Part shown: positions 56,516-64,000 of the stretch, piece by piece
Numbering within the stretch: position 1 is the stretch's first letter
Layout of the letters: each line of letters starts with the position of its first letter
From: Arctopsyche grandis
Taxonomy: Eukaryota; Arthropoda; Insecta; Trichoptera; Hydropsychidae
DNA length: 64,000 bases
Reading direction: 5' to 3'
Assembly: GCF_051622035.1 (NCBI RefSeq)
Contig: NC_135360.1
Location: forward strand, 4,278,001 to 4,342,000
Program-made: the position numbers and the translations under genes
The notes under the pieces: generated by a model
What the model saw: the letters and a program-made list of their open reading frames with translations, nothing else
Database searches by the model: none
Told to the model about the DNA's origin: nothing

Positions 56516-59030
56516 CTAGCATTGTGCAACGGGCTTCGTACGAGGTCTTCCTCTGCGTCGCTTCGGCACGACCGGTGCCGGAACGCCGGCCTCCCTGGCC
56601 AGGTAGGGCGTCAGTTCCTTGACGTGGTATTTCCCCACCGTCTCCATGGGAGAGTCGATAGAGGACAAAAGAAAGGTAGTGGGACTCATCAACTTGCTGA
56701 TCCTATATGGTCCATCGCGTATGGGGGCGAACTTAGCGCTCCGCCTCTTTTTGGCGTGACTGAGGATGTGGGTACGCAGCAACACCAGGTCACCGAGTTG
56801 GTAACTGGGGTGGGGCCTCCGGGTTTGATCGGCATACAGCTTGCTGTGGTCTTGCCGCTTCTCAATGGTTTCCTTGGCTTGTATCAAATCGTCGGCCAAG
56901 TTTTTCAAGTATGGCGTGATCTGGGGAACGTAATTATCCGCGGCCAGCACCGCGCCCAGGTCATGGTGTACGTCCAGAGGCGACCGTAGCTCTCGGGCAA
57001 ACGTGAGGTATGCAGGGGATTGGTTGGTTGCTTGCGTGATTGCACAATTCATTGCGAATCGGATAGAGGGCAAGGCGTGCGGCCAATGGGAATGCTGGTT
57101 CTTCACCAACATCGCGAGCTGAACCTTAAGGTCGCGGTTCTTCCTCTCCGCTGGGTTTCCTTCCGGGTGATATAGCGGCAGCAAGTTCTGTTTCACTCCA
57201 AAGGCGAACATGGCCTGTTGCATCACCTCTGCGACGAACTGTGCTCCATTGTCGGATATGATTCGCCATATCCGACAATAACACTTTTGCGCACGCCTCC
57301 GCGGTTGCGACTGGGAGTGCGAACAGTTCGACCCACTTACTGGCCACGTCCTCTACCAGAAAAATCCGGCGCTCCCCCTGCTTGCCGGCAGGTAACGGAC
57401 CGAAAAGGTCGATGGCTAGCACTTCAAAACGCTGAGCAGGTACGGGGGTTTGTAATAGTCCGGTAGGTTTCAGGTTATCCGGTTTGTGCCGTTGACATTC
57501 CACGCAGGTGCGGACGTAATCGGCGATGTACTTCCGCATTCCCGGAAAGTAATACCGCTGTTGCACCTTGCTGATGGTTCTCGCGGTTCCGGTGTGTCCA
57601 GCTGTAGGTGCGTCATGCAGCTCCTTCATTATCGTTCCGCGCATATTGACCGGCACCACTAGTTGAGGCTCCTCTACTTCTACATCAGGGTTGAGACGAT
57701 AGAGAACGCCTTGAGTCAGCAGGTAACCCCTCTCCGTCCATCGGATTGCGGTCGCCGGGTCAATGTTCTCCATATCCCGAATGATCTTGGCAACTTCCGG
57801 GTCAGCTAGTTGTTCAGAGCGCAGGTCCGTGGCTCCTTGGCGCGGCAGGTCCAACGCGATTGCGCAAATTCCACAGGAATCGGTCGTAGTGGGGTCGCAA
57901 TTTGGATGACTTAACGTGTCAGCTACTACGTTCGCCTTCCCCGGTGTATATTCGTACCGGAGATCAAACGCTTGCAGTTTAAGTGCCCAACGTACCAGGC
58001 GACCCGTCGGGGACTTGAGCGTCATCAGCCACCGCAATGGTTGGTGATCGCTCCCGATGACGACCGTATGTCCGTCGATGTAGCCGCGAAATTTCTCCTC
58101 GGACCACACCACGGCGAGAGCCTCTCTCTCTGTGGTGGAGTAGTTTCGTTCAGCGGGAATCAATAAGCGGCTCGCGTATTCGATGGGTCGCTCTTCAATT
58201 CCCTCTCCTTGCAGTAGGACGGCTCCTAGTGCGTAATTACTGGCATCGGTTCGTAAAACGAACGGCTGTGAGTAGTCTGCTTGAGCTAACACAGGTGCGT
58301 GAGTTAACTGGTCCTTCAGTGTCTCGAACGCTTGCTGCTGCGCCTCACCCCACAAAAAGGGTCGATCCTTCTTCGTCAATTGCGTAAGGGGTTGCGCAAT
58401 GGCCGAGAACCCGTCGATGAACTTCCTGAACCACGAGCACGTTTGCAGGAAGGTTCGCAGGTGTTTGATATTCGTCGGTGGCGGCATTTTCTTAATGGCT
58501 TCTACCTTTTCCGGGTCCGGGCGTATTCCTTCCGCCGAGATTATGTGTCCCAGGAACTTCACCTGTTCTCGCACGAACACGCACTTCTCACGATTCGCAC
58601 GTAAATTAAACTGTCTCAGGCGCTCAAAGACGGCCTGCAGATCGTCCAAATGTTGCGTTAAAGTTTCGGACACGACGAGTAGATCGTCCAGGTACGCCAA
58701 CAACAAAACGTCGCGCTTCAGACCGGTCCGGAACCGGTCAATCAATCGCTTAAAGGTGGCCGGCGCGTTCTTCAACCCAAAGGGCATGCGGGTAAAACGG
58801 TAGGTGCCATACGGGGTGGTGAATGCCGTCTTGTCTCGATCGGCCTCCGCCACTTTCACCTGCCAGTATCCCGCCTTCAAGTCGATGGTGCTCAGGTAGC
58901 AGCCCTTTCTCGTTGACTGCACCAACTCGTCGATCAAGGGGAGGGGGTAGCTGTCCGTTCTGGTGATGGCGTTAATTCGCCGATAGTCCACGCAAAACCG
59001 GACGGATCCGTCCTTCTTGGGGATCAGCAC
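56516..59030 (-). pseudogene. pol region: reverse transcriptase, RNase H and integrase
   Basis: The first frame (59030-57126) holds RT motifs VRFCVDYRRIN, YLSTIDLKAGYWQV, MPFGLKNAPATF and LLAYLDDLLVVS (YLDD catalytic box); RNase H motifs FVLRTDASNYALGAVL, STTEREALAVVW and VIGSDHQPL; and the integrase HHCC finger (H-x-GHTGTARTI...C-x2-C). The first catalytic D of integrase is in AIDLFGPLP. The frame breaks near 57270. A second frame (57226-56516) supplies the remaining core with the HPEGNPAERKNR glutamate and a C-terminal domain with HVKELTPYL. The frame break and the SINE upstream mean no complete polyprotein is made. Confidence 0.9.
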
Positions 59031-59319
59031 TACGGGCGACGTCCATGCGGAGTCTCATTCTTCAACGATACCGTCGACCAGCATCTTGTCTAGCTCCGCT
59101 TTCAGGATCTGTTTCTTTGCGGGCGTGAGATGTTACGGTGGAACAGAGATGGGGGCGCTCGTTCCGGTGTCAATTGTATGCGTCGCATATTCCGTGGGTG
59201 CTCCCCCTGGCATGAAAATGTCTTCATGCTGATGAACTGTGGCCTCTAGCGATGACCGCTCGTCCGGGCTTAGCACAGCTCCTTCGTCGTCTCGGAGATG
59301 GCTGACGGCGGCACACTTA

Positions 59320-59755
59320 TTTTTATTTTTTATTTTTACATATATACCAGGAAGGCCTTACAGGTAAATCCCAATGCGCCTTCCTGGCCAATTACAAATA
59401 CAAATACAGCATTTTTATTATAAGTCGTTGAATTGCGAGACACTGAAAAAACTCGCAAATTAACGAGACATCTATGAATTGTACATAATTTTTTATTGTA
59501 CATCAATCAAATTTTTCAAATAGTGGTGACACAGTAGGTAGGAAGGATTTTTAGCCAATTTTTTTTTCCGGGAACCGTTTCAACAATGAAATCAGAGAGA
59601 AAATTGGCAAACTCTGATAGGAAACGATCAACCTGGAGTCACAAATCCAGGTCTGACCAACAGCATACTCTGAAAAATTCATTTTCATTCAGGGATAGAA
59701 CCCGGCACCTTCTTGACGGTAAGCAGAAGCTTAACGTCCGAGCTATGCTGCTGGC
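59320..59755 (-). repeat. SINE inserted between protease and reverse transcriptase
   Basis: Complete SINE in minus orientation, from the T-rich tail (TTATTTTTATTTTTTATTTT) to the AGCCAGCAGCATAGCTCGG head. Very similar to the copy at 3055, including TTCTTGACGG in the head, so these two are recent relatives. Confidence 0.88.
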
Positions 59756-59756
59756 T

Positions 59757-60688
59757 AGCTTTACGTCGGTGCGTCCGTGTTCGTACTCCATGGGGTAGCG
59801 GGTCGTTGGGTCACGTCCAAATCCCCACGTGCCATGTTCGTAGTCCATGAGAAGTCCTGCAGCCCTCACGAAGTCCATGCCCAGCAAGGTTTCTCCATTT
59901 CGGGCATCCGGGAATATCATGAAGGTGGTTGGGATTGTGCGATGTTTCAGCGACACCTGTAACTCGGCGAGAATCATCTTCCGGGGTCCGCGAACTCCAT
60001 CGGCCAATTGGATGAGCATCTCTGAAGTATGGAGCGCCTGTCCCTGTTGGATCAGCCATTGATGTACTCGGGAACTCGCGACGCTTCGACTGGCCCCGCT
60101 GTCGATGACGGTTCGTATCCGCTGGTTTCCGACGTATACGAATAAGACTTGCCGATTGGTTGGTTCCGGTATCTGGCGTGGAAACGTCGCCAGGGCGATG
60201 GTTGACAACGCGGCCCCGTTCTTCGTCTTGCACGTGGGACAATTGCTCTTCATCACACCTGGAGCCCCGCAACCGTAGCACGCGATCTGCGGTCTCGTCT
60301 GCGCCCCATTTTTCTTCCGACATTCTTCAACCGAATGTCCCCGGTTGTTGCAGAAAGAACACGTCGGTCGAAGTCGCGGCCTTTGTTCACCCATTCGTTC
60401 CTTTCTCGGGAATGTTCGGTCCCTTCCGGTCGCGGGTTGGCTTTCTTTTGTGTCAGGCGCGGGTCCATCGGCGATTCTCGAACGGTGTGGAATGTCGGGT
60501 CCCATTGTTCCACGCTCGGCTATTGTCGCTCGGGTATCTTCGGCTTGCATTTCTTCTATGATGCGTGCGTGGTGACTTAATTCTCGGAAATTTGAAACCC
60601 TATCTCGGCTCAAACGGGTTCGTGAGAAGGGAGACAATAAGCCGTATACTATATCGATTTGCATTTCTTCTGGAATGCTGTACGGCAT
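59757..60688 (-). pseudogene. gag 3' part (CCHC knuckles) and aspartic protease
   Basis: Minus frame with two zinc knuckles: CSFCNNRGHSVEEC and CYGCGAPGVMKSNC (the second lacks the usual histidine). The protease follows with FVYVGNQRIRTVIDSGASRS (D-S/T-G catalytic triad as DSGAS) and ETLLGMDFVRAAG. The frame then enters the SINE. Upstream it is out of phase with the gag frame at 61114-60818. Confidence 0.85.
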
Positions 60689-60817
60689 TTTTGCGAATAA
60701 CGCGCGTTTTTGATTGATGAAGAGGTCCGTCGATTCTCCTTCCTGTTGTCTCGTAGCGCTAATTTCGAGAAACAGTCTGTAAGCTGGACTACGTTCGCTG
60801 TAGCTGCTTCGTAGCGC

Positions 60818-61114
60818 CTATAGCGCCATGGACCAGGTGGGGATGGAAGGTTTCATACCAACCCACCAAATCGCTGCGTCTTTATCGAGTAGCATCGGCA
60901 AACCTCGAAGCGCGTCCTCGTCTGGGATTCGGCAACAGTGTTTATATATCTCAATGGCATCAATAAAAGCTTCTACTGATTCCGATGAGTCGCCAGCAAA
61001 CCGAGATTTGCAACTCGCGAAATTTCCCGCCGCGACCGGGGCAGGTGAAATGACGGGGGGGGGGACAGATGCGGTTCGGGAAGCTATAAGTTGCTCCATC
61101 ATCAGCTTCATCAT
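60818..61114 (-). pseudogene. gag 5' part
   Basis: Starts MMKLMMEQLIASRTASVPPP and contains SVEAFIDAIEIYKHCCRIPD with DAAIWWVG, the typical Gypsy gag helix block. A frameshift near 60820 separates it from the downstream RQQEGES...LFINQKRALFAK segment that leads into the CCHC frame. Confidence 0.7.
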
Positions 61115-61272
61115 TCCAACAGCATTGTGCCAACTGGTGATGGGGGAGTCGACTGACCTTCCGGTGGGGAAGTCGATTGTGAAGAAGACGCGTCTGGGTC
61201 TACGTTCCCCGCGGAGCGTAGACCGTACATCTTCGTGATGAGTCGTGACAGACGAGCGACTTACTAATCAGG

Positions 61273-61290
61273 CCCACTCGTTGGGCGCCA
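61273..61290 (-). other. primer-binding site
   Basis: One base after the 5' LTR, the minus strand reads TGGCGCCCAACGAGTGGG. The first 12 bases are complementary to the 3' end of tRNA-Lys(CUU) as I recall it (...CGTTGGGCGCCA). Confidence 0.7.
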
Positions 61291-61335
61291 TTGTAATGAA
61301 CGGATTTATGCACGTCTTTATGCAGAGGGCGTTAT

Positions 61336-61727
61336 TTTTATTTTATTATTTTTTTTTTTTTATTTTACCTTACAGGTAAATCCCAATGCGCCTTCCTGGC
61401 CAATTACAAATACAAATACAGCATTTTTATTATAAGTCGTTGAATTGCGAGACACTGAAAAAACTCGCAAATTAACGAGACATCTATGAATTGTACATAC
61501 ATTTTTATTGTACATCAATCAAATTTTTCAAATAGTGGTGACATAGTAGGTAGGAAGGGTTTTTAGCCAATTTTTTTTCCGGGAACCGTTTCAACAATGA
61601 AATCAGAGAAAATTGCAAATCCAGGTCCGACCAACAGCATACTCTGAAAAATTCATTTTCATTCAGGGATAGAACCCGGCACCTTCTTGACGGTAAGCAG
61701 AAGCTTAACGTCCGAGCTATGCTTCTG
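61336..61727 (-). repeat. SINE in the 5' LTR
   Basis: Minus-orientation SINE from a T-rich tail to the 'aagcttaacgtccgagctatgcttctggct' head. An internal 25-bp loss lies near 61615 relative to the copy at 59320. Confidence 0.85.
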
Positions 61728-61735
61728 GCTATACG

Positions 61736-63073
61736 CAGTGGCGGACTGGGACTGAAATTAGTGCATGCCAGGAGTCAAAGGGGGCCCACCCAGGGTTAAA
61801 AAAATTCCCCCCCCCCCCCCCCCCATATAACAAAATTTTCTTCTTTCCATCACGCTAAAAATCAAGGGTAAAAAAAAATAAAATTTTCAAAAATGGGAAT
61901 AAACAAATTTAAGTACAAGAAAAATGGCAAAAGCAAAATAGATCCATAAATTACATTGTATATTTCTTTTTAAGCCTTGTCCTAGGTAAATAGAATGCAT
62001 CATAAAAGAATGCGGCATAAAAGCGGCTTTTACTTTCGGTAGAAAACAATCAGGGACGTCATTTCAGCTTTTTCTTTGGGGGCGCAGTCAAAGATTGGTC
62101 AAATTGAATTTTTTTTCAAAAAATCTTTTTTATATCGGAATAAAAATGGAAAATATTCTTTGCATACACCTTATTGAGTTATAAAATATGAAAAAAATAA
62201 GCTTATTTTTGATAGAATAATTATAAAAAAATATAATGTAAAAAGTGAAAAAAGCGCCGCAGGCGAAAATTATTTTCCAAAAATCTTCACATGGTCAACA
62301 AAAATCGACCATCAAACTGAGTCACTAAAACACTATCAACCCTTAACCCTTAACCCTTTGGGTTAACTTAATTTCTACTGACTGTCTTTTCACTTTATCT
62401 ATGTACATACATACATACATATGTACGTAATAACAATAGATAAAGTTTTGTGATCATGCGAAAATCGGGATTATGGGGAGGGGGCCCCTATCCTATATTT
62501 CTATATACATGGATGTGTCTAGATTACGAATAGATTTTATATTCGGAAACTGTTTAAAATTGTGTATTTAAATCTTACTATATCGTCGAAGTATAATCAA
62601 ATGTTATTTTGAAAGTATGAAGTAAATTTAAATCGCTGGTTGATGATGAATCGTCCTATCAAAATTGTTTTAAGCAATTCAGTTTATATTATTCACGGAA
62701 ATTTGTTTATTCCCATTTTTATTTCAGTAGGTAGTTGTTACATAGGTATTGGTATATACATAATATTGAGGTTAGAAATGGGCCCAGCAAAAGGGCCCAC
62801 GCAAATGTTGAAACTTACATTTCGAGCCTAATAAAAAAAGTTAACCGATCCTTGGGCTGTTAAAGCAGGTATTAGTTGTTTGTGTATATCGTAAGAAATT
62901 TGTTTTGTTGAAATACCCAAACTTTAGGTCCCAAAGTGCAATATCCTATAAATTTTTACACGCGTGAAATACTTAAAAAGTTATTTAATTTTACTGAGGG
63001 CCCATATTTTCTAACAGATAGTGGGGCCCACATGCCATCAGGCATGTTCGCTTGTATGGCCAGTCCGCCACTG
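61736..63073. mobile_element. 1.34-kb non-autonomous hAT-like element
   Basis: Terminal inverted repeats CAGTGGCGGACTGG (61736) and CCAGTCCGCCACTG (63060), flanked by 8-bp near-identical target copies GCTATACG / GTTATACG. An 8-bp duplication is the hAT hallmark. Inside are G/C runs (61807-61825), 'gggggcgcagtc' and 'gggcccac' words near both ends, and no transposase ORF. Confidence 0.8.
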
Positions 63074-63733
63074 GTTATACGTCGTTATTCTTCCAAGAGT
63101 TGAGTTATGTAGAAACGTGGACTAACCTTGGGATAGTTATATATATAAGTATATAGTCGGGGAGGTTCCTGACTGCAAGTCGTCTGCGTTGATTGCTTCC
63201 TGGCTCGGGAAACTGGCTCTGCGGTCACCTTCTCGTTGAACCACCGCTGGTCGGGTCACAGCAGCGGGAGGGGGGAGGCAGGAGACAAACTCCGTACTGC
63301 CTGGTGTGGACACAAGATGGCGATCTCTGGGCGTCTCTGAAGACGCTCGGCGGAGATGCTGGAGGTAGGTCTGTCCCGGCGGACGGCTGGATGAAGAGAG
63401 GTGAGGCTCTGCGGTCCTCTGGTCGGGTCCTCTCACGGCTGAGGTTTCTCCGGAAACGGCGTGAGGAATGCAGGGGACGTTGTGCTGGAACTCAGGGGAG
63501 GGAGTGATGCTACACTCGACCTCGCGGCGGCTCTTCAGCACGGATGGTGATGGATCTCTGGGCCCTGTCTCCCCCTGGAGACGTGCACAGGAGATATCTT
63601 TCTTCGACGGGGGATTGCGGGTGAGAGGGCGCGCTCCACATGCGCGCGCGCCTATAAGGCTTTTCCCTGGGTGGCCACTCGAAATAAAGGGCAAGTGTTG
63701 CCCTATGGGACGATGGGAAAACGTCGCGTTACA

Positions 63734-64000
63734 AAATCACATATATTGTTATTAATCGAATTATTTTTAATTTCAGCTCTGATAGCGGTTCTGAAAACAA
63801 AAATCGGGGCTGGGCCATGCTATCTGAAATGTAAGTTGAAACTGCTTATATTATTTATCGATGGTAGAAAATTACAATCACTTTACTTTCAGGTCCATTG
63901 GATAGGCTGCATCTTCAATAACTGAGTAAGTCACACCGATTAACATACACATGTATATTATTCCCATAATATTATCAATTCGGAGCTATAATTTCAGTTT
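63734..64000 (+). other. exon-like segments of an unknown gene
   Basis: Two short stretches are bracketed by good splice signals: 63777-63830 (TTTCAG before, GTAAGT after; reads SDSGSENKNRGWAMLSE in one frame) and 63893-63925 (TTTCAG before, GTAAG after; soon reaches a stop in that frame). A third acceptor lies at about 63997. They may be small exons of a gene continuing to the right. Chance is possible. Confidence 0.3.

Larger units (their letters stand above)
55966..63733 (-). mobile_element. Gypsy-type (Metaviridae) LTR retrotransposon, defective
   Basis: The element reads on the minus strand: 5' LTR (63733-61292, with later insertions), primer-binding site, gag, protease, reverse transcriptase-RNase H-integrase, polypurine tract, 3' LTR (56455-55966). 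The order RT-RH-IN is that of Gypsy/Metaviridae. No envelope-like ORF fits between integrase and the 3' LTR. Frameshifts in gag and integrase and a SINE between protease and RT make it inactive. A clear target-site duplication is not visible (left flank GATAT, right flank AAATC), suggesting rearrangement or deletion at one end. Confidence 0.9.
61292..63733 (-). repeat. 5' LTR of the Gypsy element, broken by two insertions
   Basis: Pieces 61292-61335 and 63074-63733. Between them lie a SINE and a hAT-like element. The outer 63400-63730 part (U3) contains CCTATAAGGCTTTTCCC and AATAAAGG-like words absent from the other LTR. Confidence 0.8.

Noticed and set aside
56522..60580. Long plus-strand ORFs over the Gypsy element (for example 56522-56989, 60160-60561, 60828-61238)
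   Set aside because: They are the antisense shadows of the GC-rich gag/pol coding sequence. No domain is recognisable in the plus-strand translations.

Overview
The window looks like nuclear DNA from an insect. It is AT-rich, its genes have many spliced introns, and it holds three ZAD-type C2H2 zinc-finger genes (an arthropod family), a MADF fragment, RTE/Jockey-like LINEs, tRNA-derived SINEs, a Gypsy-type LTR retrotransposon and many fold-back/MITE elements. I cannot decide the insect order. No rRNA, tRNA or CRISPR locus was found. All family assignments come from reading translations and recalled family features, because no database search was possible.

Layout. 1-3.8 kb: a possible first coding exon on the minus strand (1523-1577), then SINE and palindromic-element debris. 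3.8-21 kb: a minus-strand gene of 23 coding exons that I identify as FANCI, the partner of FANCD2 in interstrand-crosslink repair. All exon phases agree and give about 1,343 codons. The conserved mono-ubiquitination lysine and a neighbouring S/T-Q cluster are visible. Its introns hold a Tigger element, LTR pieces, RTE and Jockey-like LINE tails, SINEs, a hAT-like element and MITEs. 21-28 kb: transposon graveyard (three LINE/hAT/unknown transposon relics and SINEs). 28.6-31.1 kb: an intact BTB-BACK-Kelch gene of 10 coding exons, 547 aa. 31-41 kb: mostly non-coding, with a LINE that cuts a FLYWCH exon, a 380-bp fold-back element and dispersed repeats. 41.8-43.4 kb: ZAD zinc-finger gene A and a MADF relic. 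46-50.4 kb: a dead copy of a large uncharacterised arthropod protein family whose internal coding segment has been amplified into 13 tandem 268-bp units. 50.4-56 kb: zinc-finger gene B and pseudogene C as a head-to-head inverted duplication around a spacer filled with fold-back elements and an LTR-like sequence. 56-63.7 kb: a Gypsy-type element on the minus strand, sitting in the finger array of gene C and itself carrying two SINEs and a 1.34-kb hAT-like element.

The likely functional protein-coding genes are FANCI, the kelch gene and zinc-finger genes A and B. The rest is repeats at various stages of decay. The features most worth following up are the satellite built from coding sequence, the inverted zinc-finger pair, the mismatched LTRs of the Gypsy element and the fold-back elements.
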